Shown here piece by piece: positions 9,597-20,791 of a stretch of 64,000 nt of DNA. The translations under genes were made by a program, and so were the position numbers. The DNA comes from Pseudogulbenkiania sp. MAI-1 (GTDB lineage: Bacteria > Pseudomonadota > Gammaproteobacteria > Burkholderiales > Chromobacteriaceae): the NCBI RefSeq assembly GCF_000527175.1, contig NZ_AZUR01000001.1, forward strand, positions 2,332,501-2,396,500, read 5' to 3'. Below the pieces are notes generated by a model, which was not told the origin of the DNA, did no database searches, and saw only the letters and a program-made list of their open reading frames with translations. Within the stretch, counting starts at the first letter, position 1. Each line of letters begins with the position of its first letter.

Positions 9597-9881
9597 ATGC
9601 TGTTTGTCATTCATTGCCTAGACCACCAGGGCGCCTACCCTCGCCGGTTGGAACACTACGATGCCCATCGAGCCTACGTGGCCGGAGCCCCGTTGAAGGT
9701 GATGCAGGCCGGCCCGCTGCTTGACGCAACCGGAAACACCCGCATCGGCAGCCTGCTCATTGTGGAGGCCGACTCGCTGCAAGACGTGCAGGCCTTTAGC
9801 GAAGGAGATCCGTTCCGACGGCTCGACGTGTGGGCCACGGTCCAAATCCACGCTTACGTCGTCGCTGTCGGCAACCGGTAG
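9597..9881 (+). CDS. YciI-family small protein
   Basis: This 94-residue ferredoxin-like-fold protein of the YciI/dimeric alpha-beta barrel family has a characteristic opening (MLFVIHCLDHQGA), the His-Asp pair around YDAHRAYV, and GSLLIVEADSLQDVQAF. The start at 9597 has gggag in front and leaves a 14-base gap after mmsA; a TTG at 9579 would overlap mmsA. YciI proteins are often found beside catabolic operons. Their chemistry is mostly unknown, so no precise function is claimed. Confidence 0.85.
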   Translation: MLFVIHCLDHQGAYPRRLEHYDAHRAYVAGAPLKVMQAGPLLDATGNTRIGSLLIVEADSLQDVQAFSEGDPFRRLDVWATVQIHAYVVAVGNR

Positions 9882-9936
9882 CCCCGGATCACCATGCCCC
9901 GCCGGGGCACCAACAATATGAGGTCAAGGAACTACC

Positions 9937-11298
9937 ATGAGCTTCTCCACAACTGAACAGAAAAGAACCGCACCCTCCTCTCGCACCGACAGTGCATGGC
10001 TCGATGCCCACTGGATGCCCTTCACCGCAAACCGCAGCTTCAAGGCCGACCCACGGATGATCGTCGAGGCCAAGGGTGCCTACTTCACTGACGCCGATGG
10101 CAGAAAAGTATTCGACAGCCTCTCGGGCCTCTGGTGCGCAGGCTTGGGTCACGGGCGACCAGAAATCACTGAAGCAGTGGCTCGACAGATCGCGAAGCTC
10201 GATTACGCGCCGGCCTTCCAGTTCGGCCATCCGTCGTCCTTCGAACTTGCCAATAAGATCAAGGACCTGACCCCGGCCGGGCTGGACTATGTGTTTTTTA
10301 CAAGTTCGGGATCCGAGGCCGCCGACACCTCGCTGAAAATGGCACGCGCCTACTGGCGTGCCAAAGGCAAAGCGACGAAGACCCGACTCATCGGTCGCGA
10401 GAAGGGTTACCACGGCGTCAACTTCGGCGGCATTTCTGTCGGCGGGATCGGTGGCAACCGCAAGGTCTTCGGTCAGGCAGTAGACGCGGACCACCTGCCG
10501 CACACGATGCTTGCGTCCAACGCCTTTTCGCGGGGAATGCCCGAGCAGGGCGCAGACCTTGCGGAGCGGCTGCTAGACCTGATCGCACTCCATGACGCCT
10601 CCAACATTGCCGCAGTCATTGTCGAGCCTTTTTCTGGATCGGCCGGTGTCATCGTACCGCCGCAAGGCTATCTGCAAAGGCTGCGAGAGATTTGCACAGC
10701 GCACGACATCCTTCTGATCTTTGACGAGGTCGTCACCGGGTTTGGCCGTGCCGGTGCATGGACCGGTTCCGATGCCTTTGGCGTCATCCCTGACATCATG
10801 AATGTTGCCAAGCAGATCACCAACGGTGCTCAGCCGCTGGGGGCAGTGATCGCCAATAAGGACATCTATGATACGTTGATGTCCGCAGGTGGACCGGAAT
10901 ATCTGGTCGAATTCCCACACGGCTATACGTATTCGGCACACCCGGTGGCCTGCGCAGCGGGAATTGCCGCACTGGACTTGCTCGTGCAAGAGGACGCCGT
11001 TGCACGGGTGGGAGCCCTCGCACCGTACTTCGAGAGTGCTGTGCACAGTTTGAAGGGGGCGGCCGGTGTCGTGGACATCCGCAACTTCGGCCTGGCGGCA
11101 GGAATCACCTTAGCACCCAAGAACGGAGAGCCAGCTCGTCGCCCCTATGAGGTCTCTATGGCGTGCTGGAAGAAAGGCTTCTACGTCCGTTATGGAGGGG
11201 ACACCATTCAGCTTGCCCCACCTTTCATTACGGAGAAGGCTGAGATCGACCGTCTGATTAACGCGCTGGGCGATGCGCTGGAGGAGACTGCGAAATAG
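9937..11298 (+). CDS. omega-amino acid:pyruvate aminotransferase (beta-alanine type)
   Basis: This 453-residue class-III PLP aminotransferase has LWCAGLGHGRPEI, SSGSEAAD (phosphate site), GYHG with the stacking Tyr158, FDEVVTGFGR with Asp263, and NVAKQITNG with the Schiff-base Lys292. The overall style matches beta-alanine:pyruvate transaminases, which make malonate semialdehyde and alanine. That product is the substrate of the mmsA two genes upstream. Together they would turn beta-alanine into acetyl-CoA. Spacing of 55 bases from yciI suggests one operon. Related enzymes also accept taurine or 4-aminobutyrate, so the donor is not certain. Confidence 0.9.
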   Translation: MSFSTTEQKRTAPSSRTDSAWLDAHWMPFTANRSFKADPRMIVEAKGAYFTDADGRKVFDSLSGLWCAGLGHGRPEITEAVARQIAKLDYAPAFQFGHPSSFELANKIKDLTPAGLDYVFFTSSGSEAADTSLKMARAYWRAKGKATKTRLIGREKGYHGVNFGGISVGGIGGNRKVFGQAVDADHLPHTMLASNAFSRGMPEQGADLAERLLDLIALHDASNIAAVIVEPFSGSAGVIVPPQGYLQRLREICTAHDILLIFDEVVTGFGRAGAWTGSDAFGVIPDIMNVAKQITNGAQPLGAVIANKDIYDTLMSAGGPEYLVEFPHGYTYSAHPVACAAGIAALDLLVQEDAVARVGALAPYFESAVHSLKGAAGVVDIRNFGLAAGITLAPKNGEPARRPYEVSMACWKKGFYVRYGGDTIQLAPPFITEKAEIDRLINALGDALEETAK

Positions 11299-11362
11299 CC
11301 GCAGTGGATATCCAAGCCACAATCCCCGGTTTAGGGCCTGTCATTGGTCAGCAACTCTGACT

Positions 11363-11400
11363 CCCTTGGCCCCGGCGTGCTGGCTCACCAGCTCCAAGGG
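11363..11400. terminator. hairpin after the aminotransferase gene
   Basis: Arms cccttgg (11363-11369) and ccaaggg (11394-11400) enclose a second small stem (gctgg/ccagc). There is no clear T run. It lies 65 bases after the stop of the aminotransferase and before the convergent rarD gene. The rest of 11299-11601 shows no gene. Confidence 0.4.
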
Positions 11401-11601
11401 GCTTAATGTGTTTGGAACCGCCATGCGTCATTTCGTCAGGCATCTCTCTATCCTGGCTCTGTTTCTCGGCCTACCTTACCATTACGGACGGAAGAGTACT
11501 GCAGCGCCGATCTAACTGATACCCTTTCTTCTTCATTCAATCGATCGCTACATGCAGCGGCAGCTGCCCTATTCCACGGCAGGCTCTCGCTTGCCGATAG
11601 G

Positions 11602-12513
11602 TCACGCAGGGGCGTTATTCTCAATGATGCGGATCGATACACTTTCCCTCCAGAGATGACGCACACCGTCCAAGATCAGCATGCCGACAGCGACCCAGAT
11701 GGGGAGGAAAGTCAACCATTCATCGGCCTGGATATGCTCCCCAAGGATCAGCGCCACCCCGAGCATCAATACTGGCTCCACATAGCCCAGCAATCCAAAG
11801 AGGCTGAGCGAAAGGAGCCGGCTGGCGGTGATATAGGACATGAAAGCGGTGGCGGTGATCACTCCCAGAAGGACAACCAGGAGGTACAGGCGTGGGCTCT
11901 GCGCGAAATGGCTGTTTGCAGCATGCTGTCCCATCACGATCCATGCAGCGAAAGGGAGTGTGAGCAGCATGTCGAACCAGAGCCCGCCCAAGTGATCCGT
12001 TCCTAGTTTTCGGCGCAGGATAAAATAGATTGGGAAGCCGATGGCGACCAGCAGGGCTTCCCATGAGAACCCTCCCACCTGATACAACTCGTGCGCCACG
12101 CCTAACGCGGCCGACAGCCCGGCCGCTTTCTGCAGCAACGTGAGACGCTCACGGTAGAGCAACCTGCCTGCCAACAGCATAGCGAGGGGAAGCAGGAAGT
12201 AGCCCAAGGATACTTGCAGTCCCCGGCCATTCAGCGGCGCCCACATGAACAGCCACTGCTGAACCCCCAGCAGCGCGCTGCTGAGGGACAGCCCAAGTAT
12301 GAGCTTCGGTGTACGTTTAAGGCGCGATAGTAGCTGCGCAACGTGCCTCCACTCCTTGCTAATAATCATGAACAGCGTCACACAGGGCAGTGTGAGCACC
12401 ATGCGCCAACCAAATATTTCCTGCCCGGTTAGCGGGGCTAATAAGGTAGCGTAGTAATACAGGCCGGCAAACAGGCACGACGACGCAATCGATAAAGTAA
12501 TACCCTTGTACAA
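11602..12513 (-). CDS. rarD: EamA/RarD-type drug/metabolite transporter
   Basis: The 303-residue inner-membrane protein has about ten hydrophobic helices and a RarD-like N-terminus (GITLSIASSCLFAGLYYYATLLAP, read in segments). The start is a TTG at 12513 preceded by gggagaag. The same TTG start is kept in the decayed copy at 1811, which supports the choice. It follows purF on the same strand with a 156-base gap and is convergent with the aminotransferase operon. RarD proteins are putative exporters of unknown substrate. Confidence 0.85.
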   Translation of the reverse strand: MYKGITLSIASSCLFAGLYYYATLLAPLTGQEIFGWRMVLTLPCVTLFMIISKEWRHVAQLLSRLKRTPKLILGLSLSSALLGVQQWLFMWAPLNGRGLQVSLGYFLLPLAMLLAGRLLYRERLTLLQKAAGLSAALGVAHELYQVGGFSWEALLVAIGFPIYFILRRKLGTDHLGGLWFDMLLTLPFAAWIVMGQHAANSHFAQSPRLYLLVVLLGVITATAFMSYITASRLLSLSLFGLLGYVEPVLMLGVALILGEHIQADEWLTFLPIWVAVGMLILDGVRHLWRESVSIRIIENNAPA

Positions 12514-12669
12514 GCAAACTTCTCCCAGCTAAAAATGAACAACAGACATATCACGGCACCTTAGATCTGCTGCAGGCTCTTAATCGCATGGATGCGTTGA
12601 TGATCACACACACTTCCAGCGGTATCCATGCTATCTGCTAAGCGATGACGGTGATGTTAGCAACTTGTT

Positions 12670-14205
<1,536 letters not shown>

Positions 14206-14498
14206 TTCAAGTTTTCCCAACTACCTTCAGAACTTAAAGGAGATAAAGCCCGGCCAGCCATCCTACGCTGAGCCCTGTCGAAATATTTCGCCGTGTCGCT
14301 CCGAGAAACATAAGAACAGCTCCAACTTGGGAGGCCGCCAAGACCACAAGGACTGTGCAGTGACCCCGGCAGTAAGAGCGAACAGCGTGCTGCTCCACAT
14401 CGGCGGCAAATTATTGCGCCACTGCTCATGCTGGATTTGCAACTATAGTTTTCAAGGAGTTTGAAAGGAGCACACAACAAGCAGGAGCAACGTCCGCA

Positions 14499-14531
14499 GA
14501 GGTGAGCGCCAGTCTTGCTGGCACTCACCTC
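14499..14531 (-). terminator. hairpin after the aldehyde dehydrogenase gene
   Basis: Arms gaggtgag-c-gccag and ctggc-a-ctcacctc pair over 13 bases with one mismatch and a 5-base loop. It begins 8 bases past the stop of the minus-strand aldehyde dehydrogenase. There is no strong T run. The remaining 14206-14498 holds no gene I can support. Confidence 0.6.
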
Positions 14532-14538
14532 AGTGCGT

Positions 14539-15993
14539 TTAGGAGTTGCTGACTGACGGCAGTTGTTTGTCGGAAATCAGCTTGGTGCGCAGGTAGGCAT
14601 CCAACCCTTCGATGCCGCTTTCATGGCCATAGCCGGACTCGTTGACACCACCGAACGGAGTTTCCACTTCATGCACGGACGTGTTGTTAACACCAACCTG
14701 CCCTACATTTAGCGCCTCGCTTGCGCGGGTAGCGGTCGAGCTGTCCCTCGTGAAGACGTAACCGGCAAGACCGAGAGGCAGCGAGTTCGCACGAGCGATG
14801 ACTTCATCAAACGAATCGAATGGGGTCATCGGGGCGAGAGGACCGAACGGCTCCTGCGTCATGACTTGAGCGTTATCCGGGACATCGCGCAGCACGGTCG
14901 GCGCATAGAAATAACCCTGACGCTCAAGGCGCTGGCCGCCAGTCACGATGGTGGCACCGTTTGCTACAGCATCGCGAACCAGCTCGTCGATTGCCGCCAA
15001 ACGACGCTCAGTAATCATGGGTCCGACCTGCACACCCTCGTCTAGGCCATTGCCAACCACCAACTGTTTCGTGCGCTCAGTGAACTGCTCGACAAAACGG
15101 TCGTAAATCCGGCGGTGGATGTAGAAGCGGGTAGGCGAAGTGCAAACCTGGCCGGCATTACGGAACTTGGCAGCAACAAGCATATTGATTGTGTAGTCGA
15201 GATCAGCATCCTCGAATACGAGGACGGGAGCGTGACCACCTAGCTCCATGGTGCAGCGCTTGAGGGTATCTGCGGCAAGGCGTGCAAGCAGTTTGCCTAC
15301 AGGGGTAGAACCAGTCAGTGAGACTTTTTTCGGAATCGGCGACTTGATTAGGTGTTCAGAAATAGGAGCAGACTCTCCGAACACGATGTTAACTACGCCC
15401 GGGGGTACACCGGCCTCTTGAAAGCAACGCCCGATAGCAATGGCCGTACCTGGCGTTTCATCACTCGGTTTGACGATGATTGAGCAGCCGGCAGCCAAAG
15501 CAGCGCCGATCTTCAGGGCCACGTTACCGGCAGGGAAATTCCACGCCGCAAAACCCAGCACCGGCCCTACAGGTTCTTTGAGCGTCAATTGACGCACACC
15601 CGGTACACGTGCCGGAATCACTCGGCCATAGGCACGTCGAGCTTCTTCCGCGTACCACCGTACCGCATCGGCACAGAACTGCACCTCCCCAGCAGCCTCG
15701 CCGAGCGGCTTGCCGTTCTCCTGGGTCATTGTCTGCGCAATTTCTTGCTTGCTGGATTCGATCAATTCGGCGGCCTTGTTCAGAACCTTGTAACGTTCGA
15801 TAGCCGGCAACTGCTTCCAGACCAGAAAACCATTCTGCGCTCCTTCGAGAGCTCGATCGAGGTCCGACACGCCAGCGCAGGACAGATAGGAAATGATTTT
15901 CCCAGTTGCCGGATTGTAAACTGGGGTTACCTTGCCTTCGCTGCCGTCAGTCCACTGACCATTAATAAAAAGTTGTAATTTTTCGGAATACAT
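14539..15993 (-). CDS. NAD(P)-dependent aldehyde dehydrogenase (succinate-semialdehyde dehydrogenase-like)
   Basis: This 484-residue ALDH of the SSADH/GabD-like subgroup has WNFPAGNVALK, SLTGSTPVGK, MELGGHAP (general base Glu), GQVCTSP (catalytic Cys) and EPFGPLAP. The ATG at 15993 has ggagag eight bases upstream. It lies 69 bases after the GMC oxidoreductase gene on the same strand, so the pair would oxidise an alcohol to an aldehyde and then to an acid. A choline-to-betaine type conversion is one possibility, but the enzyme looks more like an SSADH than BetB. The GTATAC-type operator at 17847 probably controls both genes. Confidence 0.88.
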   Translation of the reverse strand: MYSEKLQLFINGQWTDGSEGKVTPVYNPATGKIISYLSCAGVSDLDRALEGAQNGFLVWKQLPAIERYKVLNKAAELIESSKQEIAQTMTQENGKPLGEAAGEVQFCADAVRWYAEEARRAYGRVIPARVPGVRQLTLKEPVGPVLGFAAWNFPAGNVALKIGAALAAGCSIIVKPSDETPGTAIAIGRCFQEAGVPPGVVNIVFGESAPISEHLIKSPIPKKVSLTGSTPVGKLLARLAADTLKRCTMELGGHAPVLVFEDADLDYTINMLVAAKFRNAGQVCTSPTRFYIHRRIYDRFVEQFTERTKQLVVGNGLDEGVQVGPMITERRLAAIDELVRDAVANGATIVTGGQRLERQGYFYAPTVLRDVPDNAQVMTQEPFGPLAPMTPFDSFDEVIARANSLPLGLAGYVFTRDSSTATRASEALNVGQVGVNNTSVHEVETPFGGVNESGYGHESGIEGLDAYLRTKLISDKQLPSVSNS

Positions 15994-16062
15994 AAGCACT
16001 CTCCGGATAATTAACGGCGTCGTATTGAATACCGTGTAATGGGAAATAAGGGTACGTAGAGA

Positions 16063-17706
16063 CTACGATGCTTTACGTCCCGTGGCTGAATTGAACCAAG
16101 GCGCGGAGGATGGGGCCAACGCGGTTTTGCCTCTTATGTGGTCGGAGATCTTCTCCGCCATCATATAAATACACGCGCTGAGGTTACCCGTAACAATGCG
16201 TGGCATGATAGAAGCATCAACCACACGCAAATGAGATACCCCGTGAACACGGCCATAACTGTCAACAACGGCGTCCGCGTCAATGCCCATGCGACATGTC
16301 CCGCTTGGGTGATAGGACGTGCCGGTATTAACTCGGATGAACGCCTCGAGCTCCTTGTCGGTCTGTGCATGGGCACCAGGCGCCAACTCTTCACCGCGCA
16401 CGGAATCCCATGCACGCTGTGCAATGATTCTGCGGGCGAGACGCACCGAGTCGATCATGTCGCGCATATCATCCGCTTCGGCATAATGGTTGAAGACGAT
16501 GTTCGGAGCAGCAGCAGGATCTGCTGACTGAAGCCGTACACGCCCACGACTCTTCGGGCGCGACAGGTCAAGCCAGAATTGAAAACCGGGGATTGCAACC
16601 AGCCTACCGTTCTTCAACTGGCGAGTCAGTGGCAGGAACTCGAACTGCACGTTCGGATAATCGAAGCGGTCACTACTACGCAAAAAAGCCCCGGCTTCGA
16701 AAAAGTTCGTGGTTCCGAGACCTTTTTTCCGCAGCAGCCAATTCAAACCCAATTTGACTTGACCAACCGGCCCCAGCTCGGATACCAGAGAGTTCGCCCG
16801 TTCCGTGGCGTATTGCAGGTTGACGCCGGGATGATTTTCAAGATTTTTGCCGATCTGCGGCGAGTGGGCTAGAACATCGATGCCATGCTGACGCAATTCG
16901 TCTGCATCGCCGATACCCGAGAGCATCAGCAGCTTGGGTGAATTGAACGCACCGGCACAGAGAATGACCTCTTTACTAGCATGGGCAGTCAATTGGCGAC
17001 CATTTTGCAGATACTGGATGCCGATAGCCATATCGCCATCAAGAAGGATGCGCTCGACTAATGAGTCGGTGCAAATATGCAGATTGGAGCGCTGAGCGGC
17101 AGGATCCAGGTAGCCACGTGCAGCAGACCAGCGTTTGCCCTCGTGAATATACGCTTGGGCAATGTGCAAACCCTCTTGCTGGTAGCCGTTGTGATCTTTC
17201 GTGACTGGGAAACCGAGTTGCTCACCTGAGCGAAGAAAACAGTCGTACAGTTTATGGTCGGCCTCGCATCGCTTGATTCGCATAGGTCCATCGCCACCAC
17301 GCCACTGGTCTGCACCGCCACTGAAGGTCTCGAGCCGGCGGAAATACGGCAAGCAATGTGCGTAGGACCATTCCTTCAATCCCATCCCCGCCCAACCTTC
17401 GTAGTCCAGCGGGTTGCCTCGGTTGTAGATCATGGCGTTGATCGTCGTGCTGCCACCGATGACGCGACCACGCTTTTCGTCGATGGAGCGCCCATCCAGA
17501 TACGGTTCGGGTCCCGCCTGATAGTGCCACCCTAGCCGCTTACTGGCATATACGAACGGCAAAGCCGCTGGCATGTCGACTATTAGCGATCGATCTGACC
17601 CACCGGCTTCCACGAGCAGCACCCGAACCGCTGGGTCTTCAGAGAGACGGGATGCAATGACGCAACCCGCCGCGCCAGCACCCACAACTATGTAGTCGTA
17701 TTCCAT
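16063..17706 (-). CDS. GMC-family FAD alcohol dehydrogenase (choline dehydrogenase-like)
   Basis: The 547-residue flavoprotein opens MEYDYIVVGAGAAGCVIASR (FAD dinucleotide site). GRVIGGSTTINAMIYNRGN is the GMC signature, GAFNSPKLLMLSGIG is signature 2, and YHPSGTCRMG carries the C-terminal active-site His. The length suits the choline/alkanol dehydrogenase group. The start at 17706 has ggaagg upstream; the longer in-frame N-terminus has no homology. It is the first gene of a pair with the aldehyde dehydrogenase. The substrate is an alcohol, not defined by sequence alone. A GntR-type operator lies about 140 bases upstream. Confidence 0.9.
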   Translation of the reverse strand: MEYDYIVVGAGAAGCVIASRLSEDPAVRVLLVEAGGSDRSLIVDMPAALPFVYASKRLGWHYQAGPEPYLDGRSIDEKRGRVIGGSTTINAMIYNRGNPLDYEGWAGMGLKEWSYAHCLPYFRRLETFSGGADQWRGGDGPMRIKRCEADHKLYDCFLRSGEQLGFPVTKDHNGYQQEGLHIAQAYIHEGKRWSAARGYLDPAAQRSNLHICTDSLVERILLDGDMAIGIQYLQNGRQLTAHASKEVILCAGAFNSPKLLMLSGIGDADELRQHGIDVLAHSPQIGKNLENHPGVNLQYATERANSLVSELGPVGQVKLGLNWLLRKKGLGTTNFFEAGAFLRSSDRFDYPNVQFEFLPLTRQLKNGRLVAIPGFQFWLDLSRPKSRGRVRLQSADPAAAPNIVFNHYAEADDMRDMIDSVRLARRIIAQRAWDSVRGEELAPGAHAQTDKELEAFIRVNTGTSYHPSGTCRMGIDADAVVDSYGRVHGVSHLRVVDASIMPRIVTGNLSACIYMMAEKISDHIRGKTALAPSSAPWFNSATGRKAS

Positions 17707-17822
17707 TCTTGAACCTTCCATGAACCTTCCTGTGGTTGCTGGGCCCCGCTTGAAAAGTCGGTTCCCAGACTGGAGTAGCCGGATCATTAGGTGGGTGGAT
17801 CACCGGCTAGCGCTCCAACCAT

Positions 17823-17857
17823 TATAGTATTCTTTGAACATCAATCGTATACTAAAA
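17823..17857. promoter_or_regulatory. GntR-type operator, GTATAC core (site 1)
   Basis: Core GTATAC at 17847-17852 sits in the context aTCGTATACTAaaa, fitting TNGTATACNA of FadR-subfamily GntR operators. A degenerate half site (ATAGTATTC) lies 20 bases upstream, two helical turns away. The site is in the divergent region between the GMC gene (minus) and the VOC gene (plus), so it may serve both. Confidence 0.6.
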
Positions 17858-18310
17858 AAACACTTATGTCGCCCTGCGGAGGGTGAGAACGTGAAACCAA
17901 GGTTCTCCACTGGCCCCTCTTGATTGAATGGCTCCAGTCACATGAAGCCAGCAAGGGGCAGACTTTCCTGTTCAAGAATGCTTTACGTGAGATCAGATGC
18001 AGAAGAGGGGTACGCACGATGAACCTGAAAGGCCCGCGGATTACAGAAGAATCGACCTACTTTTCGTCAATTTGATGCTTTTACGCGTGCATCCTCTTGG
18101 GGGTCCGTCCACAGAAGAGCACTCTTTAAAGAGTACCTTCTGCACAAGAAGGTCCATGCTGACGTGTGCACACCTCATGCTCGATGTTGCTGAGTGGCGA
18201 CAGAAGTGGCCACTTCTGCCCTATTTACTTACCTCAAAACCGGATATGTACAGCACTTCTAGAACAAGCAGTCCCAAGCAACCCCCAACGTTAGATAGGC
18301 AGATAGTCCA
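17858..18310. other. divergent intergenic region
   Basis: About 450 bases between the operator and the VOC gene. A short plus-strand frame (to 18064) and a 105-codon frame overlapping the VOC start have no homology I recognise and no good ribosome site. I treat this as leader/promoter DNA. Confidence 0.4.
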
Positions 18311-19162
18311 ATGAGCAAAAGCCCCATCATCGGTTTCGACCACCCGGTCATTGCGGTCCGCGACATGGAAGAGTCCCGTCGGCGCTACGAGCGCATGGGA
18401 TTCTTCGTTCCGCCACGTGGTAGCCACATGGAGTGGGGCACTGGAAACTGGTGCATCATGTTCCCGCATGATTACCTTGAGCTACGCGGAATTGTTGATC
18501 CCGCTCGGTACACACACAAACTTGACGAGTTCCTCGCAGAACGCGAAGGCCTCATGGGCGTCGCCTTTACCGGAGATCGCGACAATCACGAGGCTGTTCA
18601 CTATTTCGTAGAGCGCGGGCTTGCCCCCCACCCAGTGCGCGAACTTACGCGGCGCTTCGAGCGCCCCGATGGCGAGACTCACCCCAGCTTTCGCCTGTTG
18701 TTCTTTAAAGAAGGGGAAACTGGTCCGATGATGGCTTCCTTGATCTGCCAGCATCTCACTCCAGAGCTCATTCGTGAGCCGAGCTTTTTCGACCACCCGA
18801 ACAAAGTGACCAGCATCCTTTCGATGACCGGCGTTGCCGAGGATCTAAAAGCAACAGCCGAACTGCTCCAGAAATACTTTAACGACGGCTCCATCGAACT
18901 TAGCGAACAACAGTTGTCCATTAGCGTTGGTCGCGGCGCGGAGCTCATAGTGGTAACCCCAGAGGAAGCAGTACGCCAGGGCCTCGTCATCGACACCACG
19001 GCACCTTATCTCACGGCCATCGCCATGCAGACTACGTCCCTGCAGGCTTGCGAAGAAGCACTGAAGCAAGGTGGCATTCCATACTCACGCCACAGCGAAA
19101 ATCGACTGCGAGTATCTGCCGAAGCGGCATGCGGAGTCACATTGGATTTTGTGGCGGCTTAA
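18311..19162 (+). CDS. VOC-superfamily protein (glyoxalase-like domain)
   Basis: The 283-residue protein has two vicinal-oxygen-chelate modules. The first is near the N-terminus (IIGFDHPVIAVRDMEESRRRY, with a metal-ligand His and later YLELRGI). The second half is a degenerate repeat. The family includes glyoxalase-like and ring-cleavage-like proteins; the reaction here is unknown. Nine bases separate it from the next gene, an FAD oxidoreductase that is now truncated, so the two formed an operon. It may be expressed from the divergent GTATAC-containing region. Confidence 0.82.
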   Translation: MSKSPIIGFDHPVIAVRDMEESRRRYERMGFFVPPRGSHMEWGTGNWCIMFPHDYLELRGIVDPARYTHKLDEFLAEREGLMGVAFTGDRDNHEAVHYFVERGLAPHPVRELTRRFERPDGETHPSFRLLFFKEGETGPMMASLICQHLTPELIREPSFFDHPNKVTSILSMTGVAEDLKATAELLQKYFNDGSIELSEQQLSISVGRGAELIVVTPEEAVRQGLVIDTTAPYLTAIAMQTTSLQACEEALKQGGIPYSRHSENRLRVSAEAACGVTLDFVAA

Positions 19163-19171
19163 GGAGACACC

Positions 19172-19933
19172 ATGACCGCGCTACTTGCTGGCGAACTCCC
19201 AGTCTTACCGAGTTCGGCCTGGAAGCTGACTGCCCCTCCCCCACCTCAATGCTCCTCATTACAAGAGACAGTCGAAGCCGACGTCGCGATCATTGGAAGT
19301 GGCTTCACGGGCCTCATGACAGCCATCACCCTGCGTGAGGCAGGCAAGACCGTAGTGGTTGTCGACGCAATCGAACCGGGCTGGGGGGCATCCGGCCGAA
19401 ACAATGGCCAAGTCATACCAGGCTTGAAATGGGATCCCGATGTCGTTGTACAGCGCTATGGTGCGATCCAAGGGGCACGGCTAGTAGAGTGGAGCGGTAC
19501 TGCGCCAACGCTTGTTTTCGAGACCATTGCCAAACACGAGATCAACTGCTTTCCTGTGCAAAATGGCTGGATACAGCCTGCATACACGGGCATCTCGATT
19601 GAAACCATTAAGGCACGCTGCAACCAGTGGGCACGTCGTGGCGCGCCCGTCGAAATGATTCCGGAGCACGAACTCGAGCACATGCTTGGGACGCCGATCT
19701 TCAGATCCGCATGGATTGATAGACGCGGAGGGAGTATCAATCCTCTTGCCTACGCCCGTGGGCTTGCAACGGCTGCAATCAAGCTGGGCGTCAGCCTCTA
19801 CACCTACCTCCGTCGGACAGCGTCCTACCTGCGTACACATTCTCATGTGCGACAGCGGCGAAACGATTCCACCAACAGACTCTTCTGCCTATACATGGTA
19901 TGGCCGGCAACAAATCGTATACCGAGCAGATAG
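19172..19933 (+). pseudogene. truncated DadA-type FAD oxidoreductase
   Basis: The first ~210 residues form a normal DadA/PuuB-like flavoprotein N-terminus: ADVAIIGSGFTGLMTAITL (FAD site), GWGASGRNNGQVIPGLK, and GGSINPLAYARGL. After LGVSLYT (about base 19800) the homology stops abruptly. The remaining ~45 codons are unrelated, and the frame ends inside DNA holding GTATAC operators. The substrate-binding and C-terminal FAD parts (about 200 residues) are missing, so it is almost certainly inactive. A deletion joined it to upstream DNA of another operon. Confidence 0.8.
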
Positions 19934-19945
19934 TATAGTATCTTG
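19911..19945. promoter_or_regulatory. GntR-type operator, GTATAC core (site 2)
   Basis: Core GTATAC at 19917-19922 (aaaTCGTATACcga) is followed 16 bases later by TAGTATAGTATC. The left half matches sites 1 and 4 exactly. It lies in the junction where the truncated oxidoreductase gene has been fused to other DNA, so it is probably a displaced promoter region. Confidence 0.45.
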
Positions 19946-20550
19946 TTTGCTCATTGTGTGCACTTTTCAAACTTCCGCACCTACTCAGATAGGCACGAGC
20001 CCCCCGCGCTGTTGCGTACATCAGAAAATGGCACTCTTAAGCGATTCCAGTGTTGCCCGCCGACGACAAATAGTATACGTTGTTAAGATTTTGTATTCCA
20101 TAAAGCCTAGAAAGGGCGGAAGGCTTGGAGCCCCCCTTCTGATCGATTGCCTTGAGCTGCCCACAATGAGCAGCGGAACAACGACTTGAGCCCATTATGC
20201 GCCGGCAGCCCACCTGAGGACGGATGGCAATGGTAGACGCAAGTGCAGCACATCGTTCTTGATGGGCAACTTGCTGTGAAAGACAAGCCAACAGGATTGT
20301 GGCGAGGCAGCGGCCACTCGACGGAGGGGGCATGGCAAGAAATAGACGAAAAGTCAGCTTGTGCCTCCCCTCCGCTGAGCCTGTTGCTCAAGAAGCCGCA
20401 CATGATCAGGGAGAGATATGCACCTGCAACGGCCCATGACCATCAGACATGCAGTAACTGCCACGGCGCAGCCCCGCCTATGCAAACAGGGTGCCGCGCC
20501 GATTTTCAATTGCACGGCATTACCCGTGCATAATATTACAAGGAGCTATA
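19946..20550. other. degenerate intergenic region before the tautomerase
   Basis: About 600 bases with short frames but no recognisable protein. It contains operator site 3. Given the truncation just upstream, this is likely deletion-junction DNA. Confidence 0.4.
20066..20082. promoter_or_regulatory. GntR-type operator, GTATAC core (site 3)
   Basis: Core GTATAC at 20073-20078 in the context caaaTAGTATACgttg, with one half matching TNGTATACNA and the other degenerate. It is 470 bases upstream of the tautomerase gene, which is far for direct control. Confidence 0.4.
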
Positions 20551-20739
20551 ATGCCTATTGTTCGCATCGAATTGTCCCCCGGACGTACGCACGAACAGAA
20601 GTCGCAATACGTGGAGGAAGTGACACGACTCACATCTGAGGTATTGAAGTGCCCAGTCGAATCAATCGATGTTATGTTCATCGAGATTCCAGCGACTGAT
20701 TGGGCACATGCCGGCAAGTTCTACGCCCAACCGAAGTAA
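20551..20739 (+). CDS. 4-oxalocrotonate tautomerase family protein
   Basis: The 62-residue protein begins MPIVRIEL, giving the catalytic N-terminal Pro1 after Met removal. The KSQYVEEVTRLTSEVL helix and SIDVMFIEIPATDWAHAGK end are typical. The length is that of canonical 4-OT subunits. A strong aaggag precedes the start at 20551. 4-OT proteins catalyse keto-enol tautomerisations in aromatic and other catabolic routes; the substrate here is unknown. It stands alone on the plus strand facing the convergent GntR gene. Confidence 0.88.
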   Translation: MPIVRIELSPGRTHEQKSQYVEEVTRLTSEVLKCPVESIDVMFIEIPATDWAHAGKFYAQPK

Positions 20740-20791
20740 GAAGTAGTGCAGCGCACCAGACTCTGGCTGCGCTGCCCAAAAAGAGCGTGGA

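Noticed and set aside
17997..18314. 105-codon frame overlapping the VOC start
   Set aside because: No homology and no ribosome site; the VOC start at 18311 is better supported.
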